Assembly: GCF_036850765.1 (NCBI RefSeq)
Contig: NC_089491.1
Span: forward strand, 129,696,266 to 129,760,265
Source: Saccopteryx bilineata
Lineage: Eukaryota > Chordata > Mammalia > Chiroptera > Emballonuridae
Direction: 5' to 3'
Length of the DNA: 64,000 nucleotides
The notes under the pieces were generated by a model, which did no database searches, was not told the DNA's origin, and saw only the letters and a program-made list of their open reading frames with translations. This document shows, piece by piece, positions 1 to 10,972 of the stretch. Position 1 is the first letter of the stretch. Each line of letters begins with the position of its first letter. A program made the position numbers and the translations under genes.

Positions 1-531
1 ATGAATCTCAATGGAGATTCAAACCGTAACAGTCAACCATTATTGGCTCAGTTTCTTCAAAAGACCCCAATGGCAATAAGAATATAGTAGTTCAGTGCAT
101 TGGTGTGCTGCACATGAAGTTCCTATTAGATCTAATTTAATGACACTTTTGAAATTGATAAACATACAATTTTTACATAAAGTTAAATATTTATATTTTT
201 ATAAATATTAAAATTATATATATTTATGATATTACCAGTTCTCTTTAGTTTTCTCTACAATTTAAATTTTGTAAATGTTCATTGACAGTATTTGATGATT
301 TGGTTTTCTTTCACTTTTTAAAGTAAAATTACAACCATGTTTTCAATTTGCTACAATCCCTTTTGTACCAATTAAAACAATGTGAAATATATTATCAAAA
401 CCTTATATTGAAACAATATTAAATATAAGTTTATTAAAAGTAAGATAGTCTTCTTCTTTTATAAAAAATATAAGAATAATTCAAGAAGACCTAATTTTAT
501 AATAGTAATATTTTCTTTACAGATCTCTTTA
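1..531. other. AT-rich stretch, nothing recognised
   Basis: No gene, RNA or repeat was recognised. Composition is strongly AT-rich with short A and T runs. Confidence 0.6.
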
Positions 532-532
532 T

Positions 533-932
533 CATTTTTTTTTTTTTTTGTATTTTTCTGAAGCTGGAAACGGGGAGAGACAGTCAGACAGACTCCCGCA
601 TGTGCCCGACTGGGATCCACCTGGCACACCCACCAGGGGCTACACTCTGCCCACCAGGGGGCGATGCTCTGCCCCTCTGGGGTGTCGCTCTGCCGCGACC
701 AGAGCCACTCCAGATCCTGGGGCAGAGGTCAAGGAGCCATCCCCAGCACCCGGGCCACCCTTGCTCCAATGGAGCCTTGGCTGCGGGAGGGGAAGAGAGA
801 GACAGAGAGGAAGGAGGGGCTAGGGGTGGAGAAGCAGATGGGCGCCTCTCCTACGCGCCCTGGCCGGGAATCGAACCCGGGTCCCCCGCACGCCAGGCCG
901 ACGCTCCACCGCTGAGCCAACCGGCCAGGGCC
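533..932 (-). mobile_element. SINE family A, full length
   Basis: A tRNA-derived SINE lies in reverse orientation: a T-run at 538-549 is the tail and the head GGCCCTGGCCGG ends at 932. The B box appears as GGAATCGAACC near 867-879. The body has the family's GC-rich middle with the doubled CACCAGGGG module. TCATTTTTT on both sides (from 532 and from 933) fits a target-site duplication. Several open frames here are only SINE read-through. Confidence 0.93.
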
Positions 933-1036
933 TCATTTTTTTTATTTCATCAACATCAGCACTATTTTTTACGGTTAGCCATCTTTAAAGTATCACAATA
1001 AAACATCTTCTCTGCATTGCTAAATTTATCTATAAA

Positions 1037-1377
1037 GCCTGACCAGGTGGTGGCATAGTGGATAGAGCATTGGACTGGGATGCTGAGGACCAAGGTTCGA
1101 GACCCCAAGGTAGCCAACTTGAGCGCGGGCTCATCTGGTTTCAGCAAAGCTCACCAGCTTGAACCCAAGGTCACTGGCTTGAGCAATGGGTTACTCAGTC
1201 TGCTGAAGGCCTGCGGTCAAGGCATATATGAGAAATCAATCAATGAACAACTAAAGTACCACAATGCACAATGAAAAACTAATGATTGATGCTTCTCATC
1301 TTTCCATTCTTGTCTGTCTGTCCCGGCCTATCCCTCTCTCTGACTCTCTCTCTGTCACTGTAAAAGGAAAAAAAAAA
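1037..1377 (+). mobile_element. SINE family B, full length
   Basis: Head GCCTGACCAGGTGGTGGC, then the TGAGCGCGGGCTCATCTGG block, a CT-rich part (TGTCTGTCTGTCC) and an A-rich tail. The 7-bp TSD CTATAAA is seen at 1030-1036 and 1382-1388. Confidence 0.92.
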
Positions 1378-1497
1378 TTACCTATAAATTTTGTTGTTAC
1401 ATAACTTATAATGTAGTTAAGATTAATATTTTTTTAAAAGAAAACGTTTGAATTATAATATGCTCTTTATTCCATTGGAAGTAATACTGTTATTTAT

Positions 1498-1928
1498 TAA
1501 TTGATTTACTTATTTTTAAAGATTTTTTTTTATGAGAGAGAGAGACAGATAGGAGCAGACAGACAGGAAAGGAGAGAGATAAGAAGCATCAATTCTTCGT
1601 TGTGACACCTTAGTTGTTCATTGATTGCTTTCTCATATGTGCCTTGACTGGGGGTCTCTAGCTGAGCCAGTGACCCCTTGCTCAAGCCAGAGACCTTGGT
1701 CTCAATCCAGTGACGTTGGGCTTCAAGCCAGTGACCTTTGAGCTCCAGCCAGTGACAATGGGATCATGTCTATAATCCCACACTTAAGCCATCAACCCCA
1801 CGCTCAAGCTGGTGAGCCCACACTCAAGCCAGATGAGCCTACGCTTTAGCCAGCAACCTCAGGATTTTGAACCTGGGTCTTCTGCATTCCAGGCCAATGC
1901 TCTATCCACTGTGCCACTGTCTGGCCAG
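1498..1928 (-). mobile_element. SINE family B, long variant
   Basis: Reverse orientation; an A/G-rich tail complement at the left and the head complement GTCTGGCCAGG at the right. It carries about 100 extra bases made of CCAGTGACC-type modules (about 1690-1800) that shorter family B copies lack. A near-perfect 16-bp TSD, GTAATACTGTTATTTA versus GTAATAGTGTTATTTT, sits at 1481-1496 and 1929-1944. Confidence 0.9.
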
Positions 1929-1944
1929 GTAATAGTGTTATTTT

Positions 1945-2456
1945 TTAAATGGAATAATTTCACTTATAAATTTGGATTACATAGATGTCACAGCCTTATG
2001 ACTTAAAGTTTCCTAGATAATTTAAACCTTTTGGGTTACGAGTAGTGCTCAGTTCAAAGAGTTCATTTGCATACAAAAATGAAAGGTTTGATAATAACTA
2101 AATCGAAGAACTTAATTTCAATTAATTTTACTGAAATGAATAGCATCTTATTACTACTAGATTGACAGTTACATTATATCAATCTGACTTTAAGCCATGT
2201 ATTCTTTCTCCTTAAGTAATCATTAATAATTTAATAATAACATTAAAATATTAATTTCAAAAAGACCAATATATTTTCAAAAAGTCTAATATATTTTGGA
2301 CCTGCAATTGATATATATCTTGTTCTTACTAGTTAAATGCAAATAAAAATTATCAAATTTGACAAGATGTCATTTAAGTGATATTTTTACCTTAAATATA
2401 CCCAAAAAATGTATTGCAATTCCTTTTTATCCATAACAAATAGAAAGGAAATGTTG
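1945..2456. other. AT-rich stretch, nothing recognised
   Basis: Nothing was recognised in about 510 bases of AT-rich sequence. Confidence 0.55.
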
Positions 2457-2745
2457 ACCCTGGCTGGTTTGCTCAGTGGATAGAGAGATGGCCTGGCGTG
2501 CTAATGTTCTGGGTTTGATCCCCGGTCAGGACAAACATGAGAAGCAACCATCTGCTTCTCTTCCCTTTCTTCCCCCACTTTTCTCTCTTCCTCTCAACTG
2601 GGTCAAGCTTCAGCCCCAGGTGTTGAGGATAGCTCGTTTGGTCTAAGCCTCAGCCCCAGACAGGTGTTTCCTGGTAGAACCTGGTTGGGGCACAGGAAGG
2701 AGTCTGTGTCTCTATCTTACCTCCTCTCACTTAAAAAAAAAAAAA
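2457..2745 (+). mobile_element. SINE family A, older diverged copy
   Basis: Head ACCCTGGCTGGTTTGCTCAG, diverged B box (GGGTTTGATCC), the AGAAGCAACCATCTGCTTCTC block and an A tail at about 2732-2745. It is more diverged and shorter in the middle than the young family A copies. Confidence 0.85.
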
Positions 2746-2882
2746 GTTAAACCTCTAAAGAACTGTAAAATTATTTTGTCTAACTTCTTCAATGTAAGAT
2801 GACAAAAGAAAGCCTAACAAGCTATGTCCTGTGTCCAGAGTCACATAGACGGTTTGTGGCAAGGTCTCTAACCTACATAGTA

Positions 2883-3487
2883 TAAGGTCTACCAGAAAGT
2901 TCTGTCCATTTTTGTAATAAAACAAATACAAATTCTTCTGACTTAATTCATGTGGCACCCATCTTGAATATTTCCACACCAAACCTATCTTCCAAATATG
3001 CTCCGAAATGGTTTGCTGAGCTGAATTAAGCCTTTCTGCGATCTCCGAAGTTGTCAGAAAAGGATCTTGCTCCAACATGGTTTTAACAACATCATCATCG
3101 ATCAAAGATGGTCGCCCAGAACGTGGCTTATCAGAAAGGTCGAAATCACCTGTTTCGAATTTTTCGAACCATCTTCTGCATGTCCTATCAGAAACTGTAC
3201 CTTCACCAAACACTTTCAATAAATTTCTACATGCTTCTGTAGCATTTCTTCCTTGTTGAAATTCATAAAAATACAGTGGCGTAAATGAACTTTATCAGTA
3301 GCCATGGGTACACTATCGCTTCACACATAAGACTAACGTGAATCAACTTTGTTTTAGTTAATTTGCTACGTCAGTATGTATACATTAAGTGATAAAAATA
3401 GAGAGGCACACATGCGCCAAATAAACATGTGCTTACGTGTTGAAACTTGTTGTGATAGAAACGGACAGAACTTTCCGGTAGACCTTA
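2883..3487 (-). mobile_element. Mariner element, internally deleted
   Basis: Inverted ends TAAGGTCTACC and GGTAGACCTTA lie at 2883 and 3487, flanked by TA at 2881-2882 and 3488-3489. The inverted similarity continues inward (AGAAAGTTCTGTCC against GGACAGAACTTTCC). At about 605 bp it is half the length of a complete mariner (about 1.3 kb). The transposase reading strand is minus and only the N-terminal DNA-binding part remains. It is non-autonomous. Confidence 0.93.
2940..3306 (-). pseudogene. Mariner transposase, N-terminal remnant
   Basis: Remnant of a mariner transposase, the enzyme that binds the inverted ends and cuts and pastes the element at TA sites. On the minus strand a start codon near 3304 opens MATDKVHLRHC. 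A one-base shift near 3270 moves the frame, which resumes as the line containing EACRNLLKVFGEGTVSDRTC and KPRSGRPS and runs through the second helix-turn-helix (TTSEIAERLNSAQQTISEH) to WVPHELSQKN. The DDD catalytic domain is absent: the frame passes straight into the terminal repeat, as expected for an internal deletion. SETMAR-type mariners in mammals share this N-terminal pattern. It cannot encode an active enzyme. The retained DNA-binding half could in principle bind mariner ends, but nothing shows expression. Confidence 0.88.
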
Positions 3488-3489
3488 TA

Positions 3490-5117
3490 TTTAGATACAG
3501 TTCTAATTAAAAGTTTGCACACTAACAGCTAAATTACAAAACATTATATACATTCAGCCAACACTTATTGAACATCTACACTATATAAGAGCCAAAATAG
3601 ACCAGAAAATTTGGCAGCTATAAACAAAATTCTATATAAATGGAGAGCCAGAAAAGATTAATCTTCTTGAAGGGGTATGCAAAGGCTTTACTGTGGAGGA
3701 GATGGCGTATTTGACCTATTCCTTTAAAAAGACTTCCCTGACTCTCTTCTGTATGGCTGGTTGTGTTAGAAGAAGAATCTAATCTAAAATCTTCTAAAGC
3801 AGCACTGAAAACAGATCCAGCTTCACTACTTGCTCTAATAAAATAAATAAATAAAAATTTGAAAAATCATCAATATGGAGCATGTGTTCAAGAGCAGCAG
3901 CTAATCTCTAACTCCCTATGTTCATGATTAGCTGATTAGCTGCCCCTCTCTGAGTTCCCGTGAGATATTCTACCAATCTGACCACGTCTCTCACATCTTC
4001 CCTGACTCGACTCCTACAGACAGTGAGCTCTTTGGGAGCAAAGATTTATCTTTTGTTCTCTATCTTACACACACAAAAGGCCCCCTAATGTGAATGAGGT
4101 CCAATGGAATGAACATGGGATTTATCTCTTAAGCAAAGAAGCTAGAAAATAACTTCTTAGGGAAGAAAGTAAATGTAAAAGGTACAGAGTTTTAAAATAC
4201 TCTAGTGAATCTAGCCAAAGGGAGGACACCGCATTGAAAGCAAGAGCAATTGCTTAGAGAGTAAATGATGGGTGATGAGTTGGATCTTTGGGAATAGTCT
4301 TAACTACCATAACAACCACTGTGTATTTTTCTGTTCAAACAGGTACCCGGAGGCCATTTAAAAAATGATAGTGACTTAATTGTTCTTTATTTTTATAAAA
4401 CTTTAATTAATGAGAAGAAAGAAGTTAAGATAGAAAAGACTAAATAGAAGTATTGCTAGGGGAGCCCAAAAGTTAGAGAATTTGCCATACTTTTGATCAT
4501 TTTAAACATATAATTTTTCTGAATTTAAACTACTCTGAAAAGAAATAAAAATAATGTTATTTTTAACATAAACATAAAGCTAAAATAAGTGCTTAGCTAG
4601 CTAAATTTTTTGGAAATATCTTTTGATTGGAAGTAGAAAATACTGTACATAAAAAAGCTTTCAAAGTCAAAGCCATATTTCTATACCCATTTCTGAAACT
4701 CATTTTATTTTTAATTTTGTATGTCTTCTCATTTCTTTAGATAGGCAAGATTTTCACAAAATTAAACTTAGGAGAAAACTCAGTATAGAGGCATATTTAA
4801 TAAAAGCTTTCTCCCTATAGTTACAATATTACATTAGTTTCAGGTAGATCCAGATGATCTTATTTTAAGTATTTTTTGTTCCTGTTTAAAATATTCTGTA
4901 CTACTAGCAACACTGCACCTAAATTTAGGAGACTGTGAATTAATTACATAAACTATGTATAATTAAGATAATTGTTGAAAGAAAGAATATAAAATCCCAA
5001 AAGTACAGAGGTAGATGATTTTCAAGTGCCTTTAATGAATAAACCATGGTAATAATTTAAAATTCCTGAGAACGTATAAATTTATGGGTTATCTAGATCT
5101 AAGTAGTAATTATTCTT
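3490..5117. other. 1.6 kb without recognised genes
   Basis: Mostly single-copy-looking AT-rich DNA. A MIR-like fragment may sit at about 3550-3600 (ACTTATTGAACATCTAC), too short to be sure. A small AAAT-rich run is at 3838-3858. Confidence 0.5.
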
Positions 5118-5132
5118 AAGATACTGCTATAT

Positions 5133-5505
5133 GCCCTGGCCGGTTGGCTCAGCGGTAGAACGTCGGCCTGGCGTGCGGGGGACCCGGGTTCAATTCCCGG
5201 CCAGGGCACATAGGAGAAGCGCCCATTTGCTTCTCCACCCCCACCCCCTCCTTCCTCTCTGTCTCTCTCTTCCCCTCCTGCAGCCAAGGCTCCATTGGAG
5301 CAAAGATGGCCCGGGCGCTGGGGATGGCTCCTTGGCCTCTGCCTCAGGCGCTAGAGTGGCTCTGGTCGTGGCAGAGCGACGCCCCGGAGGGGCAGAGCGT
5401 CGCCCCTGGTGGGCGTGCCGGGTGGATCCCGGTCGGGCGCATGCGGGAGTCTGACTGTCTCTCCCCGTTTCCAGCTTCAGAAAAATACAAAAAAAAAAAA
5501 AAAAA
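5133..5505 (+). mobile_element. SINE family A, young full-length copy
   Basis: Complete family A SINE ending in a pure A tail. A perfect 15-bp TSD (AAGATACTGCTATAT) lies at 5118-5132 and 5506-5520, and the tail is uninterrupted, so the insertion looks recent. The head keeps tRNA-like pairing: GCCCTGG at the 5' end against CCAGGGC near 5200, and a T-arm-like CCGGG/CCCGG pair. Only one CCCCTGGTGGGC module is present, against two in some other copies. Confidence 0.96.
5145..5197 (+). promoter_or_regulatory. SINE internal Pol III promoter (A and B boxes)
   Basis: TGGCTCAGCGG at 5145-5155 fits the A-box consensus TRGYNNARNNG, and GGTTCAATTCC at 5187-5197 fits the B box GGTTCRANNCC. This is the type 2 RNA polymerase III promoter of tRNA genes and tRNA-derived SINEs. 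Both boxes are intact here. Whether it fires also depends on flanking DNA. Confidence 0.8.
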
Positions 5506-5520
5506 AAGATACTGCTATAT

Positions 5521-6329
5521 TTTTAACATAAAATTTTAACTCAATGAGTCCATATAAAACTAATATACCTACTCTAATTAACATTGCTGCTTTATATTGA
5601 AGTTTTTCCTACATACTCTAGACAAGTGACTTTTCTTATGTCAGTTTCACATATAGCAGCTGTTAACTATCATTCTCTTTGATGAATGTTCAATTTGCCT
5701 ACCTATTGAAATTGTAAACCTGTTGGGAGGAGAAACATCATAAAAAAGAATCATCAAAAAACATAGAGTTTAAAATGGTGGTTTGGTTTTAGGATTATAG
5801 TAAAAGTTGATTTAAATTTTTCAAATCTGTTATAATAATAGTTATAAAAGAAATTAAGTAACAAATCAGCAGCTGGGACAGAGAGTCTAAGCAAGGCAAG
5901 TTCATGGGTACTTTTTTCTTTTTTTTTGCTGTATGGGTAAAATTGCTGTTGAAATTCTACAAAACTCATCAGCAGGCTGTTTCCAGAGTGGAAAGTATAG
6001 AAGAGTCGCTTTAGCCAGATCTGAGATAAACATAGAGAAGAGGGAAGAAAGGAAGGGTCATGGTCTGTGTTCTCTCTGTAGGCTGCTCTCTGATATCTCA
6101 CTACTTAATCATCAATTCTACTTCCTTTACCCTTTGGGAAATCTAGCATCAAATTAAGTTGTTTCAAGTCAATAACTGCATTAACCCTTATAGTTTTAAC
6201 CTCATTTAGAATTTTGGTTTTGATTCTAGACTTTTGGGTCCTGTGTTAATCTAGGATTTGGATATGATATTGAAGGTTCCTTTCAAGTTTAAAAGTATAA
6301 GCCTTGGCCTAATAACGGCTTTGTTCAGG
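5521..6329. other. Stretch without recognised genes
   Basis: Nothing recognised. Overlapping open frames on both strands (about 5754-6157) show no domain or recognisable protein and look accidental. Confidence 0.5.
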
Positions 6330-6810
6330 TCTTATTCATTTTATAAATATCAATTATACACCAATCATGTTCCAAAGATTAGACAGGAGATATTGATGCC
6401 ACAACATGTATATGTTTCCTGCCCTCAAAGAGACATGAATTAATATTTAATATAATGGTATAGTAAGTGTTGTGTTAGGGAAACACTGTGCTAATGGAAG
6501 CACAGAAAGAGGCAGATCTAACTCAGGAACACAAGAGAAAGCTCATGTGAATTAATGTCCAGATTACTGAAGGAAAAAAAAGGTGTTCTGAGATCAAAAC
6601 GGAGAAGAAGGGATAGAAATGTTAAGAGCAAGATGTGCTGTGTTGTTATATTAAAGTTTCATGTGAAGGAATAAGTGAATGTGAGACCAAAAGGATTAGA
6701 CAAAAAATAATTTAGGGATATGAGTATTAATACAGTATATAGATTTTAAACTTCAATCCCAAAGCAACATTGGAGGTCTGTGCAACAGTGATAAAATTAG
6801 ATCTATACTC
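6330..6810 (+). repeat. Old mammalian interspersed repeat, diverged
   Basis: The order of phrases (a TGCCCTCAAAGAG-like block, TAAGTGTTGTGTTAG, AAGCACAGAAAGAGG, later CAACATTGGAGG and GTGATAAAATTAGATC) matches a very common ancient mammalian dispersed repeat also present at 45985-47600. I cannot name the family with confidence; an L2-like LINE is one possibility. Confidence 0.45.
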
Positions 6811-7651
6811 TTGAACTTTATTAAAATGTGAAACAGTTTTACATTATGAGCTATTTTTGTTGTTTTTAGTCTTGTTTTATCCATTTATCCCAACCCCCAC
6901 CATGCCAGGCCAATGTTGGTGGTTAAGCTTTGCTCTTATCAAGAAATGGCGGTGGTTCTTCCTCTCATCATCCAGAAAAAAATGCCCCTTCAGGGTCTGA
7001 ATTATCTCTTTAACTTCTTTGGTAGAAACATGAATAGTCTCCACACTTAAATTCCAATTCTAAGGAAAGCAAAGCATAAAAATACCTCAGCATGTAAACT
7101 TAATTTGAAGAGTCAAAAGGAACTAGTGAAAGCTTCTTTAGAAGAAAACCTCATAGTCTTCAATTATTCAAGGTTGGGTGGAAAGCAAATGACAGCTATG
7201 ATTGTACAACTGGTTCCTAAGTCTTTGACTTAATGTTGAAATTTCTGACTTGATAGTATTAAAAAAATAAAGGCAATTATAGCCGTATTCATGTTCTAAG
7301 GTTTTTTAAAAATTACATATCAGTACTCATTTTATTTCCTCAATAAGTACACCTGGAAAAGACAAAGTATAGGATCTTCTTTTGTTATCCTTTTACAATA
7401 TTCCTTTAGAATAGATCTGAATAAATTAATTCCTATATAGATCTGTCTTAACAAAGATATCTTCTTGGTACTTAAACACTTTAAAAAACCCCAATGCACA
7501 TTACTGCAGTTTCAGGCAGGGAACTTCTTGACTTTCTAAGTGTTCCTTTTAATATTTTGTTTTACAGTTAAAAATATCTATTTTCTTTATGTATACAAAT
7601 ATATTACAAGCATTATCAATTGGGTTTTTATGGTTGTAAATTTTCTTTTAA
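6811..7651. other. Stretch without recognised genes
   Basis: Nothing recognised; AT-rich. Confidence 0.5.
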
Positions 7652-7709
7652 TTTTAATTATTAAATTAAAATTAATAATATTTTAATTATTAAATTAAAA
7701 TTAATAATA
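7652..7709. repeat. 29-bp tandem duplication
   Basis: Two perfect adjacent copies of a 29-base AT-only unit (starting TTTTAATTATTAAATTAAAA) at 7652-7680 and 7681-7709. Each unit contains the near-palindrome TTAATTATTAAATTAA. Confidence 0.9.
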
Positions 7710-7721
7710 TTCCAGATTTAA

Positions 7722-7901
7722 TTATTAAAAAGAGAAAGGAAAGGAGAGAAAGAGAGGAAGAGAAACAGAAACATCAATTTGCTGTTCCACTTATTTATGC
7801 ATTCATTGGTTGATGCTTAAATGCGCCCTGACCAAGGATGAAACCTACAACCTTGGCATATCAGAACAATGTTTAATCAACTGAGCTACTCGGCCAGGGC
7901 C
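7722..7901 (-). mobile_element. SINE family D
   Basis: Reverse orientation: a G/A-rich tail complement at the left, the block GCATTCATTGGTTGATGCTT, a B-box-like region, and the head complement CGGCCAGGGC ending at 7901. It is a short tRNA-derived SINE of the same family as 38413-39400. Confidence 0.8.
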
Positions 7902-8410
7902 TGAAAAGATTTTTAAATTTAATCTAGTCAATGAAAAAAACACATGAACCAATTTACAAAAATTTTAGTTTCACTAATTTTATTAATAAATGTATTATAT
8001 CAATCATATACCTGGTTATTGCCAATGTTAATTTCATTAGTATTTTCTATAGGAAGATGTCACCTTAGTCTTCATTATTTAAGTAAGAATGCAACCATTT
8101 TTATATGGCAAACTTCATTAAATCATTCAATTTTCTAAGACTTAATATATTTCTGTCTTTATGGATCTGAATGACTCATACAATAATTACTTTCCACACA
8201 TAGGCATTTTGACAATATTTCACCTATGCTGTCTGAGCAAATTTGTTTGTTTCTTTAATGGGATATTCCATGGCTCTAATAACCATATTAAGAAAACAAA
8301 GTCAGGTTTCTGATACAAATCAACTTCTTTGCATTATTCATTTGTTCTTTTATTGTTCAGTCCATAATACCTTTGAAGGGCTATGATTTCTTCTCTTCTA
8401 AAGGATTGTG
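7902..8410. other. AT-rich stretch, nothing recognised
   Basis: No gene or repeat recognised. Confidence 0.5.
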
Positions 8411-8714
8411 GCCCTGGCCAATTGGCTCAGTACATAGAGCATCAGTTTGGTGTATGGATATTCCAGATTTGATTCCGGGTCAGGGCACACATGAAAAGTG
8501 ACCATCTGCTTCTCTTCCCAACCCTCTCCCTCTTCTCATTCTCTTCCCCACTAGTACCTAGTGGCTCTATTTGTTTAAGCATCTCCCAAGGTACTGAGGA
8601 TAGCTCAGTAGATTTGAGCATTAGCCCCAGACATGGGTTGCTAAGTGGATCTCGGTCAGGGCACATGCAAGAGTCTGTCTCCGCTCCTCACACTAAAAAA
8701 AAAAAAAAAAAAAA
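8411..8714 (+). mobile_element. SINE family A, older variant
   Basis: Head GCCCTGGCCAATTGGCTCAG, block GACCATCTGCTTCTCTTCCC, then GATAGCTCAG and AGTCTGTCTCCGCTCC and an A-run at 8696-8714. It belongs to the older subgroup with GATAGCTCAG in the middle. Confidence 0.88.
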
Positions 8715-9574
8715 GATTGCAAGATAGCAAGATACACCTGAATTCTTAACTATGGATTTGTTGACTATCTTAAAATGAACATGGTATCAATAGACTCTTA
8801 AGCAATTTGATAATGTCCTTTGTTAGAATAGCTAAATTATGATAGAAAAAGACCTTTAAAGTATATTATACAAAAATACAAGTAAAGGGCAAGTGAGTTG
8901 AATCCCCACTTTCCTCAGTAATTCTAACAGGAAAAGAAGAGGGAGAGTGAAACATTTAAGAGTAGAATTATATAGTATACAAGCATCCCAACTGGAGACT
9001 GATGTTGGAAAAAACTAACACATGCAGTTATTCTCTGAGTTCCAATTATCATTATCATATTTCACTTTCTACTTCAAGACTCAAGCTCTCTGGCTGCATT
9101 GTTTTTGTCATTTATTTTCATGTTCTGTGTTGTTACTCTTAAACTTCTATTTTTGTGTGAACAGGTTTAATAAATAAGTGATAATAAACTCAGCCCATTT
9201 TAGTTACGTTGCATCTAACAACAAGAGTAGGAAACCATAAACTGTGAATAAGTGCTAGGAGAAAGTGGTCTAAATGAAGAATCCTGGGTGTGTTTTTTCA
9301 AGGGTACATAAATGGTCAGGGTGGTAAAAGTGGTACAGACCAAACCTGGGAGAAGGGCATTGTACACTAACTCAGTTTTTTAGGATACATCAGTATAAAG
9401 GAGTTTAACTTCCACCTCTGCTCAAACTTATGTATTTAAACATTCAATTCAATATTTTCACATAAATCTATCTTTTATAATTGTAATGACTTTTAAAAAA
9501 TGTGATCAAGAGAGTACAGAAAGAGTTGTTGAATGACAATAGCAATTTCCTTCAGTATGGTCTGTCTTCCCCAT
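8715..9574. other. 860 bases, nothing recognised
   Basis: No gene, RNA or clear repeat. Confidence 0.5.
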
Positions 9575-9800
9575 CATAACAGTCAACAGTTACTGAGATC
9601 CCTTATTACAAAAACAGCACTGCTCTAAATTCTATGCATGTGTTAACTCCTGCAATCCTCAGGGAAACCTTATGGGGCACATACTACTCCTTATTTTATA
9701 TGTGAAGAAAGTGAATCAATTGATGTTCACTTGTGCAAATTCACCTGATAGTAAATTGGAAGATATGGGATTCCAATCCAGTCAGTCAGCTTCTGTATTA
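9575..9800 (+). mobile_element. MIR SINE, sense
   Basis: Order matches MIR: GTTACTGAG, CTGCTCTAAATTCTATGCATG, TTAACTCCTGCAATCCTCA, TTATGTGAAGAAAG, GATATGGGATTCCAATCCAG. About 25-30% diverged, as usual for this Mesozoic family. Confidence 0.75.
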
Positions 9801-10000
9801 ACCAAGAGAGGGAATCTGGTAAGAAAAAGGAATGACTGGACTGTGAAGTGTGGATAGTTTTAACATAATTTACATCCCTACTTTGTTAAAGTTTTTGTGC
9901 TTCTCACTAAAAATGGTCTTTAAACTCCACAAGTTATTTAACTTGGGTATAATTAAACACTACTTAAATAATGGTAGGGTAAATTCCTCTAGAATCTATA

Positions 10001-10439
10001 TTATTCACAAACACTAAAAATATTTCTCTAGATTGCAAACACTATTTGACACTATATTCAAGGGAGAGGGAGATGCCTTGTGTGACTTCTGGAACTCAGA
10101 AGTGGAGAGGGGCAAGACCTATTTTTATGCCCAGGGCCAGGGTTATAATTTACATTCCACACCTCGTTCCACACCTCGAAGCAACGAAGCATAACATTCC
10201 GTCCCCTCTGGTACCCAAATTTACATAAGGACACAGAAAATTTTATTAAAGTGTACTTTCTTTTTCTTCACTAAGACAAATAGGTACTAAAACACAATGG
10301 CTTTAAATTTTGCCATCAAAAGTTGAAATTAGACTAAGAATGAAGAGAAAATTGAATTATTTGTTTCAACATAGATCCTTGAATATAGTGTCAAATAGTG
10401 TTTGCAATCTAGAGAAATATTTTTAGTGTTTGTGAATAA
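10001..10439. repeat. Perfect 63-bp inverted repeat with 313-bp spacer
   Basis: Bases 10001-10063 are the exact reverse complement of 10377-10439 (63 of 63 by eye); the spacer is 10064-10376. Identity stops abruptly on both sides. Direct repeats are not seen outside the arms, so a MITE with a TSD is not supported. The spacer has no recognised repeat but does contain a doubled 12-mer TTCCACACCTCG at about 10155-10178. A transcript or single strand across this region could fold into a 63-bp stem. Confidence 0.9.
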
Positions 10440-10842
10440 GAGAACATGGAAATATGTTAAATTATATTTATATGGCTGTGCCTCTTCTAACGAGGAAACT
10501 TGTTAAACTTGAAAGAAGATCAAATCTTTGATTTTTCACATCAATAGATTCCCAAATGCTCTAGAGCTATGATTTTCCCAGAAATTCTCTAGGGATCTAT
10601 CATAGAGATAAAGTTCTTTCCATCCCTGAATGAAAAAAGTATATGCAAATTTTCAATTTCAAAAACAAAAATGTTCAACTGTGAGAAAATAACCTAAGGT
10701 TTCAAGATCTTAAAAATATTATTTTTTGTAATTGGCATATAATACATATTAAGAAATAATTTGTTAACTGAATGAATGCATACTAAACATCTTTGCTAGT
10801 ATATTTTGTGTTTAAAATGTATAAATGTTTGTATGTGAGCAT
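10440..10842. other. AT-rich stretch, nothing recognised
   Basis: Nothing recognised. Confidence 0.5.
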
Positions 10843-10843
10843 A

Positions 10844-10970
10844 CAGGGGTAGGCAAAAGTAAGTGCACTGTGCCACTACAACATTTTTTGCATTAATCAA
10901 GTTATTGTAATAATTATAACCTGCATATCTTTCTTCATTCAAACAATTATAAACCTACTTTTGCCCACCC
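10844..10970. mobile_element. Mariner-type MITE, about 127 bp
   Basis: Ends CAGGGGTAGGCAAAAGTA and (reverse) ACTTTTGCCCACCC are inverted repeats flanked by TA. Non-coding. Same family as 17442-18262 and 32511-32641, and the most diverged of the three in its middle. Confidence 0.85.
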
Positions 10971-10972
10971 TA

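Noticed and set aside
548..1001. Open frames of 91 and 133 codons
   Set aside because: They read through SINE family A; the same peptide patterns (PWPGIEPGSPARQAD, EERDREEG) recur at every family A copy.
5133..5205. A genuine tRNA gene at the SINE A head
   Set aside because: The anticodon arm is not well paired, the sequence continues into a SINE body with an A tail, and it recurs at many sites.
5099..5539. Frames of 62, 107 and 77 codons on both strands
   Set aside because: SINE family A read-through; the TSD shows it is an insertion.
5754..6157. 115- and 74-codon frames on opposite strands
   Set aside because: They overlap, are AT-driven, and show no domain; neither is supported.
7652..7709. 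29-bp tandem repeat as a CRISPR or satellite
   Set aside because: Only two AT-only units with no spacer; a local duplication.
10001..10439. Calling the 63-bp inverted repeat a MITE
   Set aside because: No TA or 8-bp duplication flanks the arms and no second copy is seen in the window.
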